DNA from: Deltaproteobacteria bacterium
GTDB lineage: Bacteria > Myxococcota > UBA727 > VGSZ01
Length of the DNA: 64,000 bases
Reading direction: 5' to 3'
Assembly: GCA_016177705.1 (NCBI GenBank)
Contig: JACOUT010000004.1
Coordinates: forward strand, 434,001-498,000
The position numbers and the translations under genes were made by a program. Below, in pieces: positions 8,898 through 16,763 of the stretch. The notes under the pieces were generated by a model. It was not told the origin of the DNA and did not search any database. It was given only the letters and a program-made list of their open reading frames with translations. Position 1 is the stretch's first letter; every line of letters starts with the position of its first letter.

Positions 8898-11294
8898 TCA
8901 CTCCCACATGCGGTCGGCGCGCGCTTGGACCCTCCGCACGACTTGCGTGAAGCGCGGATCGGGGCGGAGCCCTGCGAGCGCGGGACAGCGCAACACCCAG
9001 TCGACGTCGATGAGGGCGCCGTCGGCGGCTTTGGCCAGGTGCTCGAGCGCTCGCTCGGGATCCTCGTGCGCCGCGACCTCGGCGGCGATCTGGTGGGTGA
9101 GGGCGAGGAAGCGCGGACAGGTGGAGAGGCCGAGGAACACGTCGTGGAAGGCGGTCACCCGCTCGCGCTTCGCGTCGCCGAGCACGAAGCGGGCAAAGGC
9201 CTCGATGAACGCGATCGTCGGATCCGCGCCGCGCGGCAGGCGCGTGAGCACGGCGGCCGCGGCCGCCCGGTCGCCGTGCCAATGGGCGATACGCAGCTCC
9301 ATCAGCAGCACCTCGGGGGCTGCGAAGCCGAGCAGCCGTCGGGCGCGCTCGAGCGCCTTGCCGCACGGGGCGCGCCGTCCGCGCATCGCCCACGCCCTCG
9401 CCACCAGCGTCAGCGCGGGCGCCAACGTGGCATCGAGCTCGACGGCGAGCTTGAGGCGTTTCATTCCCTGCTCCGGCCGACCGGCCTCGCACTCGAGGCG
9501 CCCTAAGTACTCGTGGGCGCAGGCGTGCGTGGGCGCGACGGCGAGCGCGTTGGACAGCTGTGCCGCGGCGTCGGGGTAGCGCCCGGCTTGGGCGGCGACG
9601 ATGCCCGCGGCCAGGTGGGCCTCGGTCGTGCCGCCCGCAACCTCGAGCGCTCGCCGCGCCGCCGCCTGCGCCACGGCTGCCCAATCGACGCCGCCCTCGG
9701 GGTCGGGGAAGTACCACGCGCGCGCGCAGGCGAGCGCGCGCGCCGCCTCCGCCAAGGCGAAGCCGGGCGCCAGCGCGAGACAGCGGTCGAAGACCTCGAC
9801 GGCGCGTCTGGGCCTCATGGTGGCGTTGGCGCGCATCATGCGGCGCGCCTGCACGAACAGATCCGCGGCGTCGGCGGAGATGCTGGTGCGATACGCCTGC
9901 ACCTCGAGCTCCAGGCGCAGCGCCTCGGCGATGCGGATGGCCATGCGCTCTTGCAGCTGCAACACCTCGCCGCACTTGCCGTCGAAGTGGCCGGCCCACA
10001 GCTGGACACCGGTGCTCACCTCGACCAGGCGCGCCGCGATGCGCACCGTCTTGCTCGACCAGGTGACCGTGCCGTCGACGACGCTGTCGGCGCCGAGCCG
10101 CTCGCCCACGTCCCGTGGATCCCGCTCGCTGCTCGCCATCGCCGCCGCCTCGGGGACACCGGCGGCGCCGGCGGCGAGGACGCGCAGGCCCTTGGTCATC
10201 GACAGCACGTCGATGAGCTCCTCGGAGATGCCCACGCCCAGGTGGCGCAGCTGCTCGTCCCCGCGGAAGGTGAAGGGCAGCACGGCGAGCACGCGGTCCT
10301 GTGGCGCCAGCGGCGGTGACACCTTGGAGGAGCTCGGCTCCTCGAGCGCTTCCAGGCCGAACAGGTCATCGACCACCGTGGTCGCGGGCGCGGCGGCGGG
10401 CATTAGCTGCGTGATCGGATCGCGCTCCGCTTGGGAGACCTGCTCGAGCTCGTCGCCGACGGCGGACAGCGTCGCGACGACGTCAGACAGGCCCGGCCGC
10501 TCCGCGACCTGCTGGCGCAGGCAGGCGTCCACCAGCGCGGCCAGCGGCTCGGGCACCTGCACCAGGCCGCGCAGGTCGGGCGGCGGGCGCAGCAAGCGCG
10601 CGAATCCCCGGGCGATGGCGGTCTCGCCCGTGAAGGGCCGCGCGCCAGTCAGCGCCTCGAAGAGCAGCAGGCCGACGGCATAGACGTCGGTGAAGGGCCC
10701 GGTCGGCTGGCCGGCGATCTGCTCGGGCGCCATGTAGTCGGGGGTGCCGACGAAACCCTCGGTGCCGCCGGTGTTCGCGTCCGCCGCCATTGACCGGGCC
10801 ACGCCGAAGTCGATGACGATGACGCGACCGTCGCGAGCCACGAGCACGTTGCCGGGCTTGAGGTCGCGGTGCACGACGCCGACCTCGTGGGCGGCAATCA
10901 GGCCGTTGGCGACGTCGCGGACCACGCGCACCGCGGCCAAGGGCTCGAGCTGCCTCTCCTCGCGCAGCATGGCAGCGAGGTTCCTTCCTTCGATGAGCTC
11001 CAGGGTGAGGAACAGCGACCCCTCGGCCTCGCCGAGATCGAAGGTGCGCGCCACGTTCTTGTGCGTGACCTTGCGCGCGAGGCGCAGCTCGCGCCGGAAG
11101 CGCCGCACCGCGCCCGACCCCGGCGCACCGAGCAGCTTGAGGGCGACCGGCTCGCCGGCGACGGTGTCGTGGACGCGGTAGACGTCGCCCATGCCGCCGG
11201 CGCCGATGCGCGCCTGCACCCGATAGCGTCCGGCGAACAGCTCCCCCGGCGAGAGCCGTCGTAGCGGCAGCTTGGACTGTCCGTCGTCCGTCAT
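8898..11294 (-). CDS. Serine/threonine protein kinase with TolB-like region and TPRs
   Basis: A 798-residue protein. The Hanks-type kinase domain (about 24-280) has a Gly-rich loop GAGGMG at 31-36, catalytic Lys 53, HRDLKPGN at 142-149 and DFG at 162-164, so it should be active. A region beginning VLAVLPFTFRGDEQL (about 335-450) matches the TolB/FlgO-like domain that follows kinase or cyclase domains in such sensors. The last 350 residues are helical repeats of TPR type. No transmembrane helix is evident, so it is probably cytoplasmic. This architecture is common in Myxococcota; the substrate is unknown. Confidence 0.93.
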   Translation of the reverse strand: MTDDGQSKLPLRRLSPGELFAGRYRVQARIGAGGMGDVYRVHDTVAGEPVALKLLGAPGSGAVRRFRRELRLARKVTHKNVARTFDLGEAEGSLFLTLELIEGRNLAAMLREERQLEPLAAVRVVRDVANGLIAAHEVGVVHRDLKPGNVLVARDGRVIVIDFGVARSMAADANTGGTEGFVGTPDYMAPEQIAGQPTGPFTDVYAVGLLLFEALTGARPFTGETAIARGFARLLRPPPDLRGLVQVPEPLAALVDACLRQQVAERPGLSDVVATLSAVGDELEQVSQAERDPITQLMPAAAPATTVVDDLFGLEALEEPSSSKVSPPLAPQDRVLAVLPFTFRGDEQLRHLGVGISEELIDVLSMTKGLRVLAAGAAGVPEAAAMASSERDPRDVGERLGADSVVDGTVTWSSKTVRIAARLVEVSTGVQLWAGHFDGKCGEVLQLQERMAIRIAEALRLELEVQAYRTSISADAADLFVQARRMMRANATMRPRRAVEVFDRCLALAPGFALAEAARALACARAWYFPDPEGGVDWAAVAQAAARRALEVAGGTTEAHLAAGIVAAQAGRYPDAAAQLSNALAVAPTHACAHEYLGRLECEAGRPEQGMKRLKLAVELDATLAPALTLVARAWAMRGRRAPCGKALERARRLLGFAAPEVLLMELRIAHWHGDRAAAAAVLTRLPRGADPTIAFIEAFARFVLGDAKRERVTAFHDVFLGLSTCPRFLALTHQIAAEVAAHEDPERALEHLAKAADGALIDVDWVLRCPALAGLRPDPRFTQVVRRVQARADRMWE

Positions 11295-11495
11295 CGCATC
11301 GCCGCACTACCGCGTTGACGCCCGGGCAAGAACACGGTCGGCGCCACCCAGCCGGGCGTGTCCCTGACGTCCCCACTGGGTGCTGGCGCTCGCAGATCAG
11401 GCGGCGGAGGCGCGGCTCGCGTAACGCAGGCGGAGCTGCAGCATCGAACCGTCCATGCGGTGCTCCCAACGCACCGACCGCAGACGGGAGGGCTC

Positions 11496-12014
11496 ATGGC
11501 CGCGCGCACCGCAACCAACGCCGAGTTCGACGACATCCTGGACAGCAAGGGCGTCGCCCGGTCCGCAGCCGCACCCGGTGGCGGCGGCGCTGCGGAGACA
11601 CCGATGTCCGCAGCAGAGCTCGCGAACGTCGCCCGCCACAAGCGGGCGTATGCGCTCTTCTCTGCGCACGACCCAGCGATGTTCGATCTGTTCGCCGATG
11701 ACGTCATCGAGGTGCAGGAGCCCGAGCCGATCGTCGGCAAGCCGGCGCTCATCGAGCTGAACCGAGCGTTCTGGGGGGGCTTCTCGGATATTCGTGTCGA
11801 CGTCGATCGCGCCTGGGGCGCGGGCGCGCACACCTTCCTCGCGGGTCGTCTGCGCGGCACGAACGATGGGCTCTTTGCGCCAATGGGGCTCGATCACACC
11901 GGCAAGGCGATCGACGTCGGCTTCGTCGAGGTCGTCCGCTGGCGCGACGGCAAGGCCGTGCGCTCCGTGCCGCTGATGGACGAGGCCGAGCTGGCGCGTC
12001 AGCTCGGGCAGTGA
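11496..12014 (+). CDS. SnoaL-like / NTF2-fold protein
   Basis: About 172 residues. The first 40 are low-complexity; the rest is an NTF2-like cone fold of the SnoaL type, with HKRAYALFSAHDPAMFDLFADD, the IVGKPALIELNRAFW helix and the VGFVEVVRWRDGKAVRS strand pair. Such proteins are small isomerases, cyclases or binding proteins, and this one cannot be assigned further. The ATG at 11496 follows GGGAGGG at a good distance; an upstream extension to 11358 has no coding character. Confidence 0.75.
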   Translation: MAARTATNAEFDDILDSKGVARSAAAPGGGGAAETPMSAAELANVARHKRAYALFSAHDPAMFDLFADDVIEVQEPEPIVGKPALIELNRAFWGGFSDIRVDVDRAWGAGAHTFLAGRLRGTNDGLFAPMGLDHTGKAIDVGFVEVVRWRDGKAVRSVPLMDEAELARQLGQ

Positions 12015-12056
12015 GCGCCGCCCGTCGAGCGAGCCGCCGACGCGCCCCGCCCCGGC

Positions 12057-13037
12057 TCACTTGTACTCGATGAGCTCCGAGCGCTTCCCCCGCCACGCAT
12101 CAACCGCGTAGGAGCCCTGCCCGATCGCCGACGGTATCTTCGACAGCGTCGTGAACACCGCATACAGGCGCGCCTCGTCGTCACGCATGCCTCGATGCCG
12201 CGCCGAACGGTAGACGCGCAGCGCAAGGGCCAGATAGCCGGCGGGCAGCGCTGCAAAGCCGAGGCCGAGCGTGGCGAGCCCGAGCGCGCCGGCACCAAGC
12301 GGTAGCACTGCACCCCACCACCAGTTGCTGCGCACCTCCCGCTGCCAGAAGTGCCCGGGGGCATGGGCGCGCAGCGCGCGCACCTCGGCGTACGCGTGCC
12401 CGGAGCGCCGCGCGCGCGCCCACCACTGCGCGACCTCGGTCATGGCAGCGTCGTGGAGCGTCATGTCTGCGGCGAGCGAGACGATGCGCAGCCCGAGCGC
12501 CAAGATCCGCTGCGACAGCTCGGGGTCCTCGCCTGCGATCAGCGCCTCGTCGTAGAGGCCGGCCCGCTCGATCGCGGTGGCGCGCAGTAGCACGTCGCCA
12601 CCAAAGGAGGCCGTGTCGCCGGCGGGGCGACGCCACTCGATGTCGCAGAGATGATTGAAGACCGACGCCATCGGCGCGCGTTCGTGGCGCTGCCCGGTGA
12701 CGGCCGCGATGGCGTCATCCTGCTCGAGCACGCGTGTCGCGCACGGGAGCCATTCGGCAAAGACCTCGGTATCCCCGTCGAGGAACTGCACGAGGTCAAC
12801 GTGATAGGCCTGCCGCAGGTGCCGGAAGCCGGCGTTCCGCCCGCGCGCCGCCGTGTATGGCCGTTCGGCGCTCAGCTCGACGACATCGCAGCCGCGCTCC
12901 CGCGCCGCGACCACCGAGCCATCGACCGAGCCGCTGTCGACGTACACGACGGGGTGGTCGGCGCCGCGCACCGAGTCGATGCATCGCGGCAGCCGCTCAC
13001 CCTCGTTGCGTCCGATGATGACGATGCCCACACTCAC
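12057..13037 (-). CDS. Family 2 glycosyltransferase, membrane-anchored
   Basis: About 326 residues. The N-terminal GT-A domain has the GT2 signatures VGIVIIGRNEGERLPRCI, VVYVDSGSVDGS and the metal-binding FLDGDTEV. A second conserved acidic motif is GEDPELSQRI. Near the C-terminus lie two adjacent hydrophobic helices (AVLPLGAGALGLATLGLGFA and ALPAGYLALAL). It should transfer a sugar from a nucleotide donor during polysaccharide or glycolipid assembly; the substrate is unknown. A GGGGTGA element precedes the GTG start at 13037. It is the last gene of a three-gene group with the next two entries. Confidence 0.88.
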   Translation of the reverse strand: MSVGIVIIGRNEGERLPRCIDSVRGADHPVVYVDSGSVDGSVVAARERGCDVVELSAERPYTAARGRNAGFRHLRQAYHVDLVQFLDGDTEVFAEWLPCATRVLEQDDAIAAVTGQRHERAPMASVFNHLCDIEWRRPAGDTASFGGDVLLRATAIERAGLYDEALIAGEDPELSQRILALGLRIVSLAADMTLHDAAMTEVAQWWARARRSGHAYAEVRALRAHAPGHFWQREVRSNWWWGAVLPLGAGALGLATLGLGFAALPAGYLALALRVYRSARHRGMRDDEARLYAVFTTLSKIPSAIGQGSYAVDAWRGKRSELIEYK

Positions 13038-13088
13038 AAATCACCCCCCGTGAGCTGGTCTGTTGACGGTTTGCGACGCGCGTGCGCG

Positions 13089-14039
13089 TCACGGGTTCCT
13101 CAAGTTGTAGATGACGCCGTCGAGCCACTCGCGCGGGCGCTGGTCGTCGCGACGCCCAAGGCGCGTGCGCAGGCGGTAGACGGCACCCCCGACCAGATGT
13201 GCGGCATTCGCCCGCCACAGCGTGGCGCGCCCGTGGTTCTTCAAGAAATAGTGGCGCCGCGAAGCGAACAGGTACGTCGGCATCGGCTTGGCCACGACGA
13301 AGCTGCTGGTAACGCCCGTGCTGGCGCCGCCCTCGTGCTCGACCTCGCCCTCACGCACGTAGGCAACCTGCCAGCCGGCGCGCTTGGCGCGCAGGCACAG
13401 ATCGGTCTCCTCGTAATAGAGGAAGAACGCCTCATCGAAGAGCCCGATCTGTTCGAGCATGTCGCGGCGCAACAGCATGGATGCGCCCGCGACCCAATCA
13501 ACATCGGTGGTGGTGGCCTTGGGAATCGGCAGCGGCACAATGGACCGCTTGAGCGCCCAGCTGACCGGCCTGGTCGAGACCATGCGCTCGAGCTCCGAGA
13601 GCGCAGACGGGAAGCGGAACGCGCTGGTCTGGGGGACTCCTTCGAGCGTGAGCACCGTGCTGCCGGCAACACCGACGCGAGGATGCGCGTCGGCGTAGCC
13701 CACCAGCGCGCGCAGAGCGCCCTTGCGCATGAAGGCGTCGGAGTTGAGCAGGTAGAAGTACTCGGGTGGGTCGGCCGCGCGCAGCCCGCTGCGCAGCGCG
13801 ACGTTGTTGCCGAAGCCAAAGCCACCGTTACGGCCAGACGCCACCACCTCCGCGACGTCGCCATAGCCTCGCGCCGCGACGTGCGTGGCGAGCCGGTCGA
13901 ACGAGCCGTCCTGCGAGTCGTTGTCGACCACCATGACGCGCGCGCTGCCAAGCTCGCGCAGCTGCGGGATAAGCAGATCGAGCGCTCCGGCCGTCATGTC
14001 GGCGGTGCGCCAGTTGAGCAGGCAAGCGAGGACCTTCAT
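13089..14039 (-). CDS. Family 2 glycosyltransferase, rhamnosyltransferase-like
   Basis: A 316-residue GT2 protein of the WbbL-like type: VLACLLNWRTADMT at the start, VMVVDNDSQDGS, NGGFGFGNNVAL, YFYLLNSDAFM with the metal-binding Asp, DWVAGASMLLRR, and FFLYYEETDLCLRAKRAGW with the EETD motif. This pattern is common among rhamnosyltransferases and similar enzymes of exopolysaccharide or O-antigen synthesis. There is no membrane segment. It begins 12 bases after the acetyltransferase stop, and the other glycosyltransferase follows 51 bases later, so the three are likely co-transcribed. Confidence 0.9.
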   Translation of the reverse strand: MKVLACLLNWRTADMTAGALDLLIPQLRELGSARVMVVDNDSQDGSFDRLATHVAARGYGDVAEVVASGRNGGFGFGNNVALRSGLRAADPPEYFYLLNSDAFMRKGALRALVGYADAHPRVGVAGSTVLTLEGVPQTSAFRFPSALSELERMVSTRPVSWALKRSIVPLPIPKATTTDVDWVAGASMLLRRDMLEQIGLFDEAFFLYYEETDLCLRAKRAGWQVAYVREGEVEHEGGASTGVTSSFVVAKPMPTYLFASRRHYFLKNHGRATLWRANAAHLVGGAVYRLRTRLGRRDDQRPREWLDGVIYNLRNP

Positions 14040-14051
14040 GACGTAGTCGTG

Positions 14052-14645
14052 TCATAGCTTCACGGGCCGAGCCGGCACGCCAAGGACCGTTGATCCGGGC
14101 GCCACGTCCCTGACGACAACGGTGTTGGCGCCGATCACGGTGTCGTGGCCGACGGTGACCTCGCCGAGCACGCAGGCACCAACGCCGACGTCGACGCGAT
14201 CCTCGATGGTCGGCTTGCCCTCGAGGTCGTGCACGGACAGCACGCCGAAGGTCGTGTTGTGGCGAATCTGCACGTCGTCACCGATGGCGCGAGCGCCAAG
14301 CACGATGCCGCCGTGGTGCCAGATGCGCACGCGGCGGCCGAGCTTGACGGTGTAGCTGAGGTCGATCCCCCACGCCCAGTTCACGCCGGTGTAGAGCGTC
14401 CGGTACGCGGCCGAGAGCGGCGCGCGCAGCACCTTCGGCCCCACCCCCATGCGCCAGTTGCCGAAGCGGTGCACCGCGATCGCCCAGAACCCCGGCTGCG
14501 TTGGGTCGCTGTCGTGCGTGCGGAAGTCCTCGCGCAGCAGGCCGAGCAACGACATCCCCCTCGGGTTCTCGTCGCGGTCGCCGCGCGGCTGCGGGGCGCG
14601 GGCCTTCAGCGGTGGCTGGCGCGTCGTGTTCTCATCGTCGGCCAT
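14052..14645 (-). CDS. Left-handed beta-helix acetyltransferase, serine acetyltransferase-like
   Basis: About 197 residues from the ATG at 14645 (Shine-Dalgarno CGGAG). After a polar N-terminus come SLLGLLREDFRTHD and a hexapeptide-repeat domain of the CysE/WcaB type (about 95-197), ending VVVRDVAPGSTVLGVPARPVKL. The catalytic His is expected in IWHHGGIVLG. Being next to two glycosyltransferases, it more likely O-acetylates a sugar of an exported polysaccharide than serine for cysteine synthesis; that is inference. A longer in-frame extension upstream (to 14855) looks non-coding. Confidence 0.85.
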   Translation of the reverse strand: MADDENTTRQPPLKARAPQPRGDRDENPRGMSLLGLLREDFRTHDSDPTQPGFWAIAVHRFGNWRMGVGPKVLRAPLSAAYRTLYTGVNWAWGIDLSYTVKLGRRVRIWHHGGIVLGARAIGDDVQIRHNTTFGVLSVHDLEGKPTIEDRVDVGVGACVLGEVTVGHDTVIGANTVVVRDVAPGSTVLGVPARPVKL

Positions 14646-14928
14646 GGCGAGGCTCCGTTGGCACCGTTTCGAGGGATCATGCGGTCCGGCCAGGCCCCCG
14701 ACAACGCCCCTGGTTTGCCTCGCACCGAGCGGCTTCGCTCGCGCCGCGCACGATCGTGCTCCGCCCGTAGAACACGTCTCATGAACCCGCGATGCGCCGA
14801 ACACGATCACCGCGCATGCGATGTGCAAGATGGCGATCCGCTTCGCGGCCTTCACTTCGTAGCGCGTCGTGACGCGCCGATAGCCCGTCGCACCCGGCCC
14901 GTCCCCGGCGTCCCCGCGCCTCCGCGCC

Positions 14929-15768
14929 CTACGGCGTGAAGAACCCCGCCGCCACGCCCGGCTGGATGCGCCCCTGGCTCGCCCGCACCGCCGAGCGGCT
15001 CACCAACTGAAACGCCGCGCGCACCGCGGAGGGGTTCGCCTGCTGCTGCACCAGCACGCAGCCGTCGGGGATGCCCATCGCCGCCGCCACCTTCTTGAAG
15101 TCCGCGTCATTGCCCACGCCGACGAAGGCGAGGATGAACTGCTCACTCCTGAGCAGATCCTCCGCCAGCTTCTTGCACGCGCGCGCCGGCCGCCGGCTGC
15201 CCACGTCCTCGCCGTCGGTGACGATGACCACGATCGAGCGCGTCGGCGTGCCCGCGTCGCGCAGCTTCTGCGCGTAGGCGACGTTGGCGGCGCACGCGTC
15301 GATGAAGGTGTCGTACAGGTGCGTGCAGCCGCCCGCGCGATAGCTCTTGCCGACCTCGAGCCGTGTGGCGTCGTCGGCGGGCAGGTAGCCGTGCACCACG
15401 GTGGCGTCGCTCTGGAAGGTCCACAGCGCCACCAACACCGAGTCCTTCTCGCGCGCGCCCGCGAAGGCGTCGAGCAGCAGCTTCTCACCGTCCACCACCG
15501 CCTGCTCGAGCTTGCGGTCGTGGATCGAGCTGGACGCGTCGAGCACGAGCGTGATGAGCGTGACGTCGCTCGCCTGGATGTCCTCGGCGTTCATGCCGGC
15601 GGCCCCGGCGATCACCATGCCGCCGAGGTCGCCGGCGAGCAGGGCGCTCGACTGCGCCGACAGCGTGCCCTGCTGTTGCGCGCGCGCGTGCAGCGCGGCC
15701 ACCGCGAGCGCGCCCGAGTTGTTGTTGTTGCCGTTCCCGTTGTTGCCGTTGTTGTTGCTGCTGGTCAT
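14929..15768 (-). CDS. vWA domain protein (TerY-like)
   Basis: About 279 residues. A 20-residue Asn/Gly-rich N-terminus is followed by Ala-rich sequence, then a von Willebrand A domain from about residue 68. The metal-ion adhesion site is intact: DASSS (Asp77, Ser79, Ser81), Thr149 in GGCTHLYD and Asp185 in VTDGEDVG. There is no signal peptide, so it is probably cytoplasmic, as in TerY. It is the last gene of an operon with a PP2C phosphatase, a kinase and a nicotinamidase-like hydrolase; the Shine-Dalgarno AAGGAG is the same as that of the hydrolase gene. Such vWA proteins are thought to be scaffolds for phosphorylation-controlled complexes. Confidence 0.88.
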   Translation of the reverse strand: MTSSNNNGNNGNGNNNNSGALAVAALHARAQQQGTLSAQSSALLAGDLGGMVIAGAAGMNAEDIQASDVTLITLVLDASSSIHDRKLEQAVVDGEKLLLDAFAGAREKDSVLVALWTFQSDATVVHGYLPADDATRLEVGKSYRAGGCTHLYDTFIDACAANVAYAQKLRDAGTPTRSIVVIVTDGEDVGSRRPARACKKLAEDLLRSEQFILAFVGVGNDADFKKVAAAMGIPDGCVLVQQQANPSAVRAAFQLVSRSAVRASQGRIQPGVAAGFFTP

Positions 15769-15783
15769 GACGTGCTCCTTCGT

Positions 15784-16752
15784 TCACAGGTTGAGGGGAT
15801 CGGTCGACTTGACGACGTGCATGCCGGCCTTCTTCAGCTCCTCGAACGCCGCGTCGGCGATGCGCGGGAAGTCGAGCGCGGGCGGCAGCGGGTTGAGCGG
15901 CGGCGGCGGCACCGACGACATGCAGTCCTCGAGGATCCACACCTTGTCGATCAGCGCCGGGTCGGTGGCCGCGATGTGCGCCTGCAGGTCGCGCAAGGTC
16001 GAGAGCACGCAGTGGCTCTTGGCCTGCCCGAAGACATAGACGCGGTCGTACTCCATCAGCAGGCGAAAGAAGGGCGCGTTGAAGGCGCCCACCGCCTGGT
16101 TACCGAGCTGCTTCACCTCGGGGCTCAACACCGAGTAGTTCTCGGTCATGGCGTGCGTGCCCTTGGTCTCGAAGTGCGTCTGCGCGGTGCGCGCGATCGC
16201 GTGGTAGATGGCCGCCTCCATCAGCTCGGGCACCAGCGCATGCGAAATGCCGCCGAGCAGCGTGTGATACGGCCAGATGGTCAGCAGGTACTTGCCGGTC
16301 TCCTCGAGACGGCGCGTGTACTCGAGGCACTCCTTCGGGTGCATCAGCGGCACCCAGCGGCCGGCGCGCACCTCCTCGTGGAAGATGGGCGTGAACGGCG
16401 GCGGGTGCTTGCCGTCCTTGTCCATCCAGAAGGCCGGGTGGAAGATCTGGAACACGCGGTGCGTGTCCATTGAGAAGTGCAACCCCGTGACCTTGTCGAG
16501 GTTGCCGTAGAGCCAGTCGAGCGTGCGCCTGGTGTCCTCGACGGCGCCTGGCACGAACAGGGACGCGCCCGGCGTGCAGAAGCCCACCTGGCAGTCGATG
16601 CCGAACGCGGCCACGCGCGTCTTGTCGCGCGCCGCCGGCGTGATGCCCTGGCGATCGGCGGCGGCCTTCGCCTCCTCGGCCACCATGGCGGCGCGCTCGA
16701 GGTAGAGCGAGCCGAGGTGTTGATGGTCGTAGAACTTCGGTCTTGGCAACAT
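15784..16752 (-). CDS. Nicotinamidase-like cysteine hydrolase (isochorismatase fold)
   Basis: A 322-residue protein, longer than typical PncA (about 200). The catalytic Asp is in AFGIDCQVGFC (Asp53) and the nucleophile in GQAKSHCV (Cys248). Metal ligands match the nicotinamidase pattern: SMDTH (Asp96, His98) and WPYH (His163), followed by GGISHALVPEL. The catalytic Lys is not certain: Asn217 or Lys214 lies near its usual place, so activity should be tested. Compared with PncA there are insertions around residues 110-160 and 175-215. It may hydrolyse nicotinamide or a related amide. It starts 11 bases after the kinase stop with a strong AAGGAG. Its role with the kinase and phosphatase is unknown. 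Confidence 0.82.
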   Translation of the reverse strand: MLPRPKFYDHQHLGSLYLERAAMVAEEAKAAADRQGITPAARDKTRVAAFGIDCQVGFCTPGASLFVPGAVEDTRRTLDWLYGNLDKVTGLHFSMDTHRVFQIFHPAFWMDKDGKHPPPFTPIFHEEVRAGRWVPLMHPKECLEYTRRLEETGKYLLTIWPYHTLLGGISHALVPELMEAAIYHAIARTAQTHFETKGTHAMTENYSVLSPEVKQLGNQAVGAFNAPFFRLLMEYDRVYVFGQAKSHCVLSTLRDLQAHIAATDPALIDKVWILEDCMSSVPPPPLNPLPPALDFPRIADAAFEELKKAGMHVVKSTDPLNL

Positions 16753-16763
16753 GACGTGCTCCT

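Noticed and set aside
14646..14928. Possible gene in the 283-base gap before the acetyltransferase
   Set aside because: The frames there are extensions of the neighbours with no start signal or recognisable motif.
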